Source: a virus
Length of the DNA stretch: 25,526 bases
Strand: one strand, 5' to 3'
IMG/VR virus record: IMGVR_UViG_3300043465_000807
Coordinates: 1 to 25,526 of that record
Below, piece by piece: positions 16,601 to 23,567 of this stretch (the first letter of the stretch is position 1; each line of letters starts with the position of its first letter). The notes below the pieces were generated by a model that was given only the letters and a program-made list of their open reading frames with translations, was not told the origin of the DNA and did not search any database. The position numbers were made by a program, and so were the translations under genes.

Positions 16601-18477
16601 GATACAACTCTTCGTACCTATCTGCAGAGTATGGTTCATCGATTATCTATTCGGATGTTTTATCTGCTCAAGATGATACATCGAGAATAATAGATGAGCT
16701 TAGTGTAGATACATATAACCCTACATATAAAACTAGCTCGCTTAATCCCAATGGAACAATTGACTTGTATAGAACAGATGTGTTCGGAAGATGGGCTCCT
16801 GATCAATTTGACTTCTTCACATTTGGGATTGTATCCTACGTAAAAGATCCTGACACTCTAGCGGCGGGTTCGTATTATGATTTGTTTACTTATAAAGTAC
16901 CTTCAACATCGTATGGTATGTATCTTCAGTACAAGAAGTCTGAAATAGATAATTCCAAGATTGTGTTTAAATTTTATTTTGTAGATAGCGCTGGAACTAC
17001 TTTTTCTATCGAATCTGGCAGTTTTGATATAACAAAACCCCACATTATTTATGTAGCTAAGGGCGGAGAGAACGAAGACGAATATCGTCTGTATGTGGAT
17101 GGATACGAGAGAGCAGCAGTTACAACTCCTCAAATACCTTTTGCTGGCTCTGGTGGTACTCCGAGGTTCTTAGTCGGAAGTGCGGGTTCAGCTTTTCTTA
17201 GCAATTTTACATATTTCGACTACTGCTTGACAGATGAAAGAATCTTCCAGCACTATGCTACTTCTCAGTTCTCTATTATTCCAACATTCAACTTGCTATA
17301 TGCGAAGGATCAAACTTACTGGGATGCTGTTCTTAACATAGCTACAGCTGACCTTGGTATGTTTTATATCGATGAATACGGAGATTTTAAATATGAGTAT
17401 AGAAATGTCTTACATGATGCCGTAAATGATAGGTATCAGAATAGTCAATATACATTCTCCGATGATATAAATATTATAGATGGAAGTCTGGCGTCAGAAG
17501 TTCAGACGAATAAAGTAAATGTAAAAATCAATACTGCAAAGGCAAGTTCATCAGGGTTCCAGAACCTCTGGTCGGCGGAAGAAGGGGAGTCATTAGTTGT
17601 CTCATCTATTGTCGATAATATATATCCTAATTCAACTTCTATAGAGGTAAAAAATACAACTAACCCTCAATTTCTTGCTTCTGGATACGTGAAAATTGAT
17701 GATGAAATTATTAAGTATGGCGGATTAGCTAACAATGTATTGTTGAATATACAGAGAGGTATGTTCGGCACTCCGATTTCGTGGCACTCAGCAGGATCTC
17801 GCGTTAGAGAAGCGAGGCATTATAATATTGAATATTCAAGTTCTCCTGCGGTGAGCGTCAGATATCCTTTTATCACCCAGTATATTTATGAGGATACTGT
17901 TAGTATTGACAGATATAGCGTAGGAGCTTCGAGTACGGAGATTGTTGTGTCTGCGAAAGATCCGGGCCTTCCGGTACTTACTGAAAGCGGCGTGGATTAC
18001 TATTTCCGTAGAGCAGAGTCAGTATCAAACATTCTAATCCTGCAGGGATCAGACCCTCTTACCGGAGTCAACAATAGCTTTGTTATATCGGGGATACCAG
18101 TTTCGAGTGGAGAAAGCCAAGAGACTGTGACGGAGTACTCCGCTCAAATGCTTGATAATATAAGGAAGTATAGGCTGAAAGAGCTTGATATTAACAATGA
18201 TTTTATTGGCAATAAGATTTATGCTCAGATAGTAGCGGACCATGTTATTGGTTATTACTCAGATCCAATTAAAATTATGAACTTTGAAATTCATGGAGTT
18301 CCAACTCTTCAATTGGGTGATTTGATTACGGTGTCTAAGTTCGAAAAAATTGGTATAATAGATCAAGACTTTTGGGTCATACAATCAACCTTGTCGTATG
18401 ATGGAGGAATTAAACAGACCCTCTCTGTCAGAGAGTACTCTCCGACAATCCCAGCGCCTGAGCTTAAGTTTATTTAA
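13615..18477 (+). CDS. Tail hub/fibre protein with inserted lectin-like domains
   Basis: 1620 residues, ATGA overlap with the gene before. A LamG/ConA-like domain begins at about residue 45 (YSKQILDRSPKIYFKLD) but is interrupted. Residues about 70-162 form an FCCH-like beta module (VITSNGHKLNAGTPVTF, TGITAGTTYYVQNP), and a second beta-sandwich covers about 260-400. The LamG fold then appears to resume at YFDGSKYVLVSS (about 442) and end near 620. Hub-like parts follow from about 810 (WEVDFSDYVISFNIDKV, SVDLRDYSKFL). Another LamG-like insertion spans about 970-1210, and the hub resumes at TFNLLYAKDQTYWDAVLNIA. A module with DDEIIKYGG and IQRGMFGTP (about 1350-1390) and a C-terminal GVPTLQLGDLITV segment complete it. 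The protein probably forms the trimeric tail-tip hub and binds host surface sugars. Domain borders are by eye. Confidence 0.75.
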   Translation: MIPASQNFVESLSDDVQVVKPSVKAWMADYRYLENLTVHTSSHTYSKQILDRSPKIYFKLDKTDYNTVYNKISATISIANPAVITSNGHKLNAGTPVTFSTTGALPTGITAGTTYYVQNPLTNTFNINTIQANSLNPTLSTGRVVTSGTQSGSHSVTYYLNRVKDLGDLHLEAAYGNSTSGSPVQNTNLSFESYGLTDYDGTNKNIEILNPKRVIDTFNYHSFYELGPFYSPSVDMSMYSWRTTLGSQWGSAWIDNSDIFYYKPVYLYHDTMTLDHFVDFKLGTIGSSFGGVGAIVRFIDDENFIYCRQRAASDATSGTMAIYKVINGTHTLVKSIDSVRFSASNFYRFESKYNTFTLYNMGTTEPTNTSAGTVLSNGGVNLTCYIDDEIFRSPEATQVGLLNAGIKTYNSSYTRSFTIPRNTFSFSYFGCYGFNFLSGSHYFDGSKYVLVSSSDTQNSKDKFSSINNAEDFSYSFIFKKLSGGASIQTLLWLGDNLSNTALRISHSTSTNRISVRVIDNATNNEYSISSSSTISNDTLYYVQLAKNGDSLELYVNGVLDGTALLPSNFSLKDVSTNNTTYLLLGADYARTSFGESDSYRLFYGYISELAVFDYNVNSFDSLSMFNSINNDSTLPSETSDKYFVAENTVDGLPEETFLYGFTNFLNSKGNAIRSNNTTFAPELKIESDENQGIEDNYGWMSRCQSDSSGDFSTSDHIILEFDNHYCNRVFLSTGYLYGRINDFDYIIYKSDLTTISGSSSFGGESYIYIEPEDLGLFVNEYLEIVGIKIIPTSTINPYDYARLFSINPIWEVDFSDYVISFNIDKVRDNFDASLPIGATAANNGSIELNNTDLIFNPYGNSLFGQYINPDTKFFISLEHELLKYGTTEIVPIALEMYADTWSISTSGMSVSVDLRDYSKFLQEGTVKGYVSQGLTAGKSIHDLVISSGFPNRRISFFDKYREEISSDEPDVWLTLTEPTFRSSIAYSDDQCNRVYGYNSSYLSAEYGSSIIYSDVLSAQDDTSRIIDELSVDTYNPTYKTSSLNPNGTIDLYRTDVFGRWAPDQFDFFTFGIVSYVKDPDTLAAGSYYDLFTYKVPSTSYGMYLQYKKSEIDNSKIVFKFYFVDSAGTTFSIESGSFDITKPHIIYVAKGGENEDEYRLYVDGYERAAVTTPQIPFAGSGGTPRFLVGSAGSAFLSNFTYFDYCLTDERIFQHYATSQFSIIPTFNLLYAKDQTYWDAVLNIATADLGMFYIDEYGDFKYEYRNVLHDAVNDRYQNSQYTFSDDINIIDGSLASEVQTNKVNVKINTAKASSSGFQNLWSAEEGESLVVSSIVDNIYPNSTSIEVKNTTNPQFLASGYVKIDDEIIKYGGLANNVLLNIQRGMFGTPISWHSAGSRVREARHYNIEYSSSPAVSVRYPFITQYIYEDTVSIDRYSVGASSTEIVVSAKDPGLPVLTESGVDYYFRRAESVSNILILQGSDPLTGVNNSFVISGIPVSSGESQETVTEYSAQMLDNIRKYRLKELDINNDFIGNKIYAQIVADHVIGYYSDPIKIMNFEIHGVPTLQLGDLITVSKFEKIGIIDQDFWVIQSTLSYDGGIKQTLSVREYSPTIPAPELKFI

Positions 18478-18485
18478 GGAGAAAT

Positions 18486-19025
18486 ATGCCGTATGACAAA
18501 GTAGAGTGGGGGAAGGGTACAAAACTCGATTACGAGAAGCTGAACCAGATGTCTACTCATGACAATCTTATCAAAGATAAAATTGATTTGATGCCAAGGG
18601 GTATTATCGCTTGGTCAAAAAGTGCTCAGACATCTTTGGCGAAAACAAGCAATGATGGCACAGACCATGTTGTACCCGGCTTCTCTGAAATTCCTTTTAC
18701 GGTTGGCAGGGATAGAATCGTATCAGTTACTGTTCATCCTTTCTACTCTCAGGATGTTCCAGCTACTCTTATGTTTGCCATGAGATTTGACAATCAAACA
18801 AACTTTGGAGACTCTTATGGACAAGCAATTCCGAGATTCGGGGGCGAAAGCGGAGCTTTCAGCCCATCTCTTTTTTATAAAAATGGTGAAGTATATTTAA
18901 CTGAGGGCGATCATACCCTATCACTAATCTATGCAGCTCACGAAGATAGCTTCACTTTGGACTCAGGAATATTGTTGATAATTGAAGATATAGGCTATAA
19001 TTATAATCAAATAGTGAGGTATTAA
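18486..19025 (+). CDS. Tail tip/fibre paralog 1
   Basis: 179 residues with AAGGAG before the ATG, 8 nt after the hub gene. The N-terminus (EWGKGTKLDYEKLNQMSTHD, then MPRGIIAW) follows the W-x4-L-x3-KL-x6-N pattern seen at the start of many phage minor tail proteins, a likely attachment segment. The rest is predicted beta-sandwich and ends LLIIEDIGYN. It shares both ends with the next two genes. It is probably a short tail-tip subunit or receptor-binding protein; the ligand is unknown. Confidence 0.65.
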   Translation: MPYDKVEWGKGTKLDYEKLNQMSTHDNLIKDKIDLMPRGIIAWSKSAQTSLAKTSNDGTDHVVPGFSEIPFTVGRDRIVSVTVHPFYSQDVPATLMFAMRFDNQTNFGDSYGQAIPRFGGESGAFSPSLFYKNGEVYLTEGDHTLSLIYAAHEDSFTLDSGILLIIEDIGYNYNQIVRY

Positions 19026-19026
19026 T

Positions 19027-19572
19027 ATGAGTTCCTATAAATTTGTACAGTGGTCTAAAGAGTCTACTATTGATGCTGGCAGACTTCAGGCACTATCTGA
19101 CAATGATGATTATTTAAACAATTTAGCATCAAATATCCCAAGAGGTCTGATATCATATACTATAAATGAAAGCGCCCCAACACTTTATGCTGCTGGAACG
19201 CACTACTTCCCCAGATTCGAGAAAACATTCGAACTTCTTGAAGCTAGAAGTATTAAATTTTCTCTATTCCCCGGATATATGAATTTCCCCGGTACTGGTG
19301 TTAAAAGTTGTACAGTAGAACTTGAAATAGATGGGGGGTTCGAAGATTTTTTTGTAAGGCATACGCAAAATTTCCCAACTCCAGAAGGTTTCCTATACGA
19401 TGATACTATGTGCGCTCCGCTTCAACAAGTTGTTGATTTAGATATTGGCGTTCACACTATAAAGGTTCAATTTATTACGAATGCATCAGTTTACCCATTT
19501 ATTGGGGGTAAATTTTTAATAGAGGATATAGGGACGGGTGTCGGGCGTTTGTTCACACTTCCCTTCTTTTGA
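19027..19572 (+). CDS. Tail tip/fibre paralog 2
   Basis: 181 residues, one base after paralog 1 stops; GAGGT lies 9 nt before the ATG. The N-terminal pattern (QWSKESTIDAGRLQALSDND, then IPRGLISY) and the ending KFLIEDIG match its neighbours, but the middle is strongly different, with EARSIKFSLFPGYM and VELEIDGGFEDFF strands. Conserved ends with a variable beta body fit subunits that share an attachment site and differ in binding surface. A tail-tip role is inferred from position. Confidence 0.65.
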   Translation: MSSYKFVQWSKESTIDAGRLQALSDNDDYLNNLASNIPRGLISYTINESAPTLYAAGTHYFPRFEKTFELLEARSIKFSLFPGYMNFPGTGVKSCTVELEIDGGFEDFFVRHTQNFPTPEGFLYDDTMCAPLQQVVDLDIGVHTIKVQFITNASVYPFIGGKFLIEDIGTGVGRLFTLPFF

Positions 19573-19596
19573 TGAGAACAATTTGGAGAGATAAAA

Positions 19597-20139
19597 ATGG
19601 CTGAGTTCAATGATGATGGAAGTTTTAAGACAGTGAAATTTGGGAAAGAAATGTCACTTGATTATTCAAATAAGCTTCAACAGCTTATGTTGAATGATCA
19701 ATATTTAAAAGATAAGATCGAATCTTTTCCCAAAGGTCTTATAGCTCACAATTTTTTTACAATCCCAAATTCATCAAGCATTCCGTTCGGATCTGCCATT
19801 GCTTCTATTGATTTTGCTTGTGATGGAGATAGAATGTTGAAGTTTTACGCTGGCCTGAGCCACCTTTTACCACAATCTTGGGACAGCAAGGTTATTTTGA
19901 CTCCGAAAGTTGATGGGGCTGAATTTGGATATAAGGGCACCGGAAAGGCTTGGACTGCTTCTCCAGCTCCCTCTTTCACTATGGGGTCGGTATTTTTTGT
20001 GACTGAGGAACCTCTTACTTCTGGGCAGCATAATTTCTCTCTTTATGTAAATACTTCTGCAAGTTTTCAAACTTGTAAGTTGAGTATTATAATTGAAGAT
20101 GCTGGAAAATATATACCGATGACAAAATCTAAGTCATGA
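19597..20139 (+). CDS. Tail tip/fibre paralog 3
   Basis: 180 residues with GGAGAG before the ATG, 24 nt after paralog 2. It begins with a short extra segment, then KFGKEMSLDYSNKLQQLMLN, FPKGLIAH and a beta body ending LSIIIEDAGKY. The N-terminal motif has one extra residue compared with paralog 1. The HNH gene starts inside its stop codon. As for the other two, function is inferred from position and shared ends. Confidence 0.65.
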   Translation: MAEFNDDGSFKTVKFGKEMSLDYSNKLQQLMLNDQYLKDKIESFPKGLIAHNFFTIPNSSSIPFGSAIASIDFACDGDRMLKFYAGLSHLLPQSWDSKVILTPKVDGAEFGYKGTGKAWTASPAPSFTMGSVFFVTEEPLTSGQHNFSLYVNTSASFQTCKLSIIIEDAGKYIPMTKSKS

Positions 20140-20594
20140 GTTTGGCGTCTAGACGCAATAATATTGCTTGGAAAAAAGATAAATTTGGTGATGGAAATCC
20201 AAATTTTAATGGCGGAAGATATGTCGATGATAAAGGGTATATAAGGGTTCTATGTCCTGATCACCCTTTCAATAATAAAGGCTATATTTATGAGCATCGA
20301 CTTGTAGCGGAAGCTATACTTGGCCGGTATCTCCAGTCATGGGAGACTGTTCATCATATTAACGAGATTAAGATAGACAATAGATGGGAAAATTTCTACC
20401 TAACGACTATCCCCGAACATAGTTCTATACATCGTGAAGGTAAAAAACAGAATAAAGAGCGTAGGAAAAATACAAGTGATAGAGCTAAAAAACGAGCAAA
20501 AACCGGCAAGAGAAATAATCTTGGACGTTTTGAGAAAATTGAGCTAAGAAGTGATACACTTATTGAAACCGAATTGGAGAACAACATTCAATGA
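20136..20594 (+). CDS. HNH endonuclease
   Basis: 152 residues in an ATGA overlap with paralog 3, and itself ending in an ATGA overlap with the next gene. The centre has YEHRLVAEAILGRYL, then ETVHHINEIKIDNRWENFYL and a closing EHSSIH, the usual pattern of phage HNH nucleases: His pair (about residues 72-73), Asn in DNR-x-EN, and final His. The C-terminal third is very basic (KKQNKERRKN and on), which suits DNA binding. It is probably a free-standing homing endonuclease, though the perfect translational coupling at both ends suggests it is long established. A role in packaging or replication cannot be excluded. Confidence 0.85.
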   Translation: MSLASRRNNIAWKKDKFGDGNPNFNGGRYVDDKGYIRVLCPDHPFNNKGYIYEHRLVAEAILGRYLQSWETVHHINEIKIDNRWENFYLTTIPEHSSIHREGKKQNKERRKNTSDRAKKRAKTGKRNNLGRFEKIELRSDTLIETELENNIQ

Positions 20595-21829
20595 AACATT
20601 TTATATCTGAGGATGATGAAGGCCTCAACCTTCCAAATATCGATGGGAAGGAGTATATCCCGCCGAAGAGGGAAAAGGAAATTAAGACTCCCGCTTCTCT
20701 TAAGCCCGGAGTTGACTGGGACGGAGAGGAAGTTCAGGTTACGTCAGAGGTTTATACGGAGCCTGTCCGTGACTGGGATGAGCTTTTAGTAGAGCTTGGT
20801 TATGATCCAGAGTTGCATGAAATTATAGAACCAGTAAAGATTTCTTGTTGGGATACTCCAGCAGGCGAAGGCGAGATCAAAAGACTTTTTTCATATAAAG
20901 TTGGAATCAGAGCTAAGCGCACTACTCAGTATCGTGATGAGGATTATAAGGATCTTGTAACTTTAATCAAGAAGCATCGTCCTCTTGGTGATCGAATTGT
21001 TGATGGAGACGCTACATTTGTGGTATGTCTTTCTGATTGGCAGCTTGGAAAAGCTGACGGTGATGGAACTGACGGCACAATTAAGCGCATCTTGAGGATG
21101 ATCGATGATACTACTGAGAGAATCCGGGAGCTTCAGAAGCTTGGCAGGAAGATGAAGACTCTTGTTGTCGCTGGGGTTGGCGATATGGTTGAAAATTGTG
21201 AGGGGCATTATGCATCACAAACCTTTACTGTTCAGCTTAATCGTCGTCAGCAGATTAGAGTTCTTCGTCGCCTTTTGACAAAGGCAATTACTACTTGGTC
21301 TAAGATGTTCAGTGAGGTAATTGTCCTCGCTGTTCCCGGAAATCATGGAGAGAACAGAAATGCTTCCGGCAAGGCATTCACAACTAGGGGCGACAACGAT
21401 GATGTCGCAGCTTTTGAGATGGTGGCAGAAATTCTCGCTTCGAATCCCGAGGCGTATGGCCATGTTAGGTTTATACTTCCTGAGGATGAGATATCACTTG
21501 TTGTTGAGGTGAGTGGTCGTTATCTCGGCTTTGCTCATGGCCATGTCACTAGCAATGGTGCTGATCCTCAAAAGAAAATTAAAGAATGGTGGAAGGCTCA
21601 GAATTTTGCCAACAATCCTATCGGATCTGTGAATATTTTAATCACTGGGCATTATCATCATTTTTCCGTAATTGAACATGATTTTGATAAGATTCATATG
21701 CAATGTCCTACTATGGATGGTGGCAGTGAATGGTTTAAAGATCTTACTGGAGTTGAATCACGTCCCGGAACGCTCACCTTTGTAATTGACAAGGGTGGCC
21801 GTCCATATCGTGATCTTGAGATAATTTGA
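20591..21829 (+). CDS. Metallophosphoesterase (calcineurin-like)
   Basis: 412 residues in an ATGA overlap with the HNH gene. Residues 1 to about 140 are acidic and unrecognised. The catalytic fold follows, with LSDWQLGK (Asp149, Gln151), VGDMVENC (Asp198), PGNHGEN (Asn251, His252), FAHGH, and GHYHHF (His354, His356). These are the metal-binding motifs of the Mre11/calcineurin-like superfamily, except that the usual His of D-x-H in the first motif is Gln here. Similar proteins encoded near tail genes are common in actinophages, with no settled role. Possible substrates are nucleic acid or a phosphodiester in the cell wall or envelope; which one is not shown by the sequence. Confidence 0.85.
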   Translation: MKHFISEDDEGLNLPNIDGKEYIPPKREKEIKTPASLKPGVDWDGEEVQVTSEVYTEPVRDWDELLVELGYDPELHEIIEPVKISCWDTPAGEGEIKRLFSYKVGIRAKRTTQYRDEDYKDLVTLIKKHRPLGDRIVDGDATFVVCLSDWQLGKADGDGTDGTIKRILRMIDDTTERIRELQKLGRKMKTLVVAGVGDMVENCEGHYASQTFTVQLNRRQQIRVLRRLLTKAITTWSKMFSEVIVLAVPGNHGENRNASGKAFTTRGDNDDVAAFEMVAEILASNPEAYGHVRFILPEDEISLVVEVSGRYLGFAHGHVTSNGADPQKKIKEWWKAQNFANNPIGSVNILITGHYHHFSVIEHDFDKIHMQCPTMDGGSEWFKDLTGVESRPGTLTFVIDKGGRPYRDLEII

Positions 21830-21842
21830 GGAGGTGAATTAT

Positions 21843-22157
21843 ATGGGTAATATTGGTATAGCTGCTCTTGCAGGCCTTGTTGTTCCTTTCTTCGTTTCAT
21901 TTTTGAAGAATACAGCGTGGTCAGCTAAGACTAAGCAGATTGTGTCAGTAGTTATTTGTCTTGTTGTTGCGGTAGGTATTACTGCAATTGACAACGGAGT
22001 AAATCTAGGAGACTGGAAGACTCTCCTTGTGAACCTTGGTGTCATCTTTACTGTCGCTCAGGTTTTCTATCAGCAGTACTTTGGCGGAACTAGCGTCAAT
22101 GCAAAGCTTGAAAGCATTGGTGTCGGTGCTGTTAAGGCAGTTGATACAAATGCTTAA
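21843..22157 (+). CDS. Holin-like small membrane protein
   Basis: 104 residues. ATG 21843 is chosen because GAGGAGGTG (21828-21836) lies just before it; an in-frame GTG at 21834 falls within that site. Three hydrophobic segments are visible: IAALAGLVVPFFVSFL, IVSVVICLVVAVGITAI and LLVNLGVIFTVAQVF, with short charged loops between. Size and layout fit a class I holin, which forms lesions in the cytoplasmic membrane at lysis. No endolysin gene lies in the window, so the lysis role is an inference. It overlaps the next gene by 8 nt. Confidence 0.6.
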   Translation: MGNIGIAALAGLVVPFFVSFLKNTAWSAKTKQIVSVVICLVVAVGITAIDNGVNLGDWKTLLVNLGVIFTVAQVFYQQYFGGTSVNAKLESIGVGAVKAVDTNA

Positions 22158-22329
22158 GTGCAAAAATTGCGCAGGCTTTGTTTACGAAGAAGAAGTTTAT
22201 TATGATGAGAACGACAAAAGAATCGTGCAGATTGGGTGTTATAAATGCTCACACAAAACTTATGTTGAATCATCTAAATGGGAAAAATTTAAAGCAGATC
22301 TGGAAAAGGCCATAAAGAAACGTGGCTAA
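22150..22329 (+). CDS. Zinc-ribbon microprotein
   Basis: 59 residues, starting at an ATG 8 nt before the end of the holin-like gene. Two C-x2-C pairs (Cys4/Cys7 and Cys30/Cys33) flank a beta hairpin with VYYDENDKRIVQIG, a typical zinc ribbon; the C-terminus is a basic helix. No good ribosome site is present, so it probably relies on coupling. It may bind nucleic acid or a host protein; no function is recognised. Confidence 0.65.
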   Translation: MLKCKNCAGFVYEEEVYYDENDKRIVQIGCYKCSHKTYVESSKWEKFKADLEKAIKKRG

Positions 22330-22789
22330 TGTTTCGGAGCTGGGAAGAATTAAAGTTGGAAAACTTTACATTACTTCTGATGATTATATTGTGAGGGTGG
22401 TAAGAATAAATACTATGTATAACAATGTAGTGTTTTACAATTACCACTCTCACAGTAATCAGAGTGCAGAAATTTCTTTGTTTGAAGATTCGTTTATGCA
22501 GGCTTATAAAATTGCCGATGTAGCGAGATCTTTGGGTAGGAAAGCTTCTACGATACGAAAGTATGAGAGCGAAGGCCTTCTCCCGAAGGCAAAGAAAATA
22601 TCTACAAACCCGGAGGGGAAAGCCCAGACTAGGGTATACTCACAAGAGGACGTAGACAATTTGAAGTCTTTCTTCGAAAGAAGAAGGCCAGTTGGCCGTC
22701 CTAGTTATAATCGCAATAATCCGCTTAATAAACAAGAGATCAAGTTCAAAATTGATCATATCAAAATGAAGGAGAAGTTGAATGGCTAA
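22322..22789 (+). CDS. MerR-type DNA-binding protein
   Basis: 155 residues from a GTG start; no ATG in frame occurs for 30 residues, and the overlap with the gene before is 8 nt. Residues about 60-118 form a MerR-like winged helix-turn-helix (KIADVARSLGRKASTIRKYE, then GLLPKAKK and RVYSQEDVDNLKSFF). The N-terminal 57 residues are beta-rich and may be a small SH3-like domain, unlike simple MerR proteins in which the DNA-binding part comes first. The C-terminus is basic (RRRPVGRPSYNRNN). There is no effector domain with metal cysteines. It likely controls phage or host transcription, or acts as an excisionase-like architectural protein, in the same cluster as WhiB. Confidence 0.75.
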   Translation: MANVSELGRIKVGKLYITSDDYIVRVVRINTMYNNVVFYNYHSHSNQSAEISLFEDSFMQAYKIADVARSLGRKASTIRKYESEGLLPKAKKISTNPEGKAQTRVYSQEDVDNLKSFFERRRPVGRPSYNRNNPLNKQEIKFKIDHIKMKEKLNG

Positions 22790-23009
22790 TTTGACTCCCG
22801 AAAAAGACGATCAGAATGTCATTTGGTGTTCTGTCGGTATTACTAAGAATCTTGGTAATTATGAAAGCTTGCGTATTGACGCTGGCGCTCGTTATGCCAT
22901 TGATTTCCAAACCAACAAGGATGAAGCTTGGAAGAATCTTTGGGCTGAAGTTCAGGCTCAGATTGAAGAGCAGCTTCTTGAGGCTGACAGGGGACTTTCG
23001 GAGGCCTAA
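22782..23009 (+). CDS. Small unknown protein
   Basis: 75 residues, overlapping the MerR-like gene by 8 nt and the WhiB gene by one. It has a beta strand pair (VIWCSVGITKNLGNYESLRI) and a C-terminal helix (KNLWAEVQAQIEEQLLEAD). Short proteins with a GNYES segment followed by a helix recur in phage early regions in my experience, with no known function. AAGGAG lies 8 nt before the ATG. Confidence 0.65.
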   Translation: MANLTPEKDDQNVIWCSVGITKNLGNYESLRIDAGARYAIDFQTNKDEAWKNLWAEVQAQIEEQLLEADRGLSEA

Positions 23010-23305
23010 TGTCTAAGAATCTCAAAAAGGTTCACTGGACTAAAGATGCTCTCTGCAAGTTTGATAAAAAATTTACGTCATTTCACATTGATGATATTAA
23101 TTTTGCTAAATCTGTATGTCAAAATTGTACAGTGCAGGTAGAATGTATTATTGCTAATGCTGAAGTTGATGGTACTTTTATGGCTGCTGGTCTGTCAAAG
23201 TATGATAGACTCCTTATTCAATGGGAGAAGGTGGATAGCGAAAATGAAGGAAACTTTAGAGACAGTTCTACTTACGTTTCAGAAGTCGTGCGAAGAGCAC
23301 GCTAA
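23009..23305 (+). CDS. WhiB-family regulator
   Basis: 98 residues, TAATG junction with the gene before. Cys16, Cys37, Cys40 and Cys46 have the spacing C-x20-C-x2-C-x5-C, that of the [4Fe-4S] ligands of WhiB proteins, and W10 with the DALC segment matches the family N-terminus. After the cluster, GTFMAAGLSKYDR replaces the usual G-[VI]-W-G-G turn. WhiB proteins bind the primary sigma factor and change transcription; phage forms (for example in TM4) can disturb host division or superinfection. It indicates an actinobacterial host. The turn is altered, so sigma binding may differ. The last 62 nt overlap the next gene. Confidence 0.85.
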   Translation: MSKNLKKVHWTKDALCKFDKKFTSFHIDDINFAKSVCQNCTVQVECIIANAEVDGTFMAAGLSKYDRLLIQWEKVDSENEGNFRDSSTYVSEVVRRAR

Positions 23306-23567
23306 ACTTTTCATCCCGGAGCCAAGGCAGGATCAGGTCATAGAGAGTTTAGTTAACTACTATGACAAGTATTTCACAATGGAAATTTTGCTTGAGTGCA
23401 TTAGGACTTTCGTGAAGGAAGCTGACGATCCTATTTTAGTCTATGATTTCGCTCTTAGCAGTTCCAAAATCAGAGATAAGGTAATTGAGCGTCATCGCTC
23501 CAAGGAAGAATTTAATACATTGGTGAAGCAAACAGAAGAGAGGATGCGTCAATTCGATGAATTATGA
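23244..23567 (+). CDS. Small helical protein before the helicase, unknown
   Basis: 107 residues from ATG 23244, where AGGTGG lies 10 nt upstream; it overlaps WhiB by 62 nt in another frame and the helicase by 11 nt. It is mainly helical, with RQDQVIESLVNYYDKYFTME, DDPILVYDFALSSSKIRDKV and a final helix RMRQFDEL. No family is recognised. The position directly before a DnaB-like gene would suit a helicase loader or inhibitor, as an inference from context only. Confidence 0.6.
   Translation: MKETLETVLLTFQKSCEEHAKLFIPEPRQDQVIESLVNYYDKYFTMEILLECIRTFVKEADDPILVYDFALSSSKIRDKVIERHRSKEEFNTLVKQTEERMRQFDEL

Noticed and set aside
22036-22149. Upstream extension of the zinc-ribbon gene
   Set aside because: It lies in a second frame of the holin-like gene; the C-x2-C protein begins sensibly at ATG 22150 at the usual overlap.
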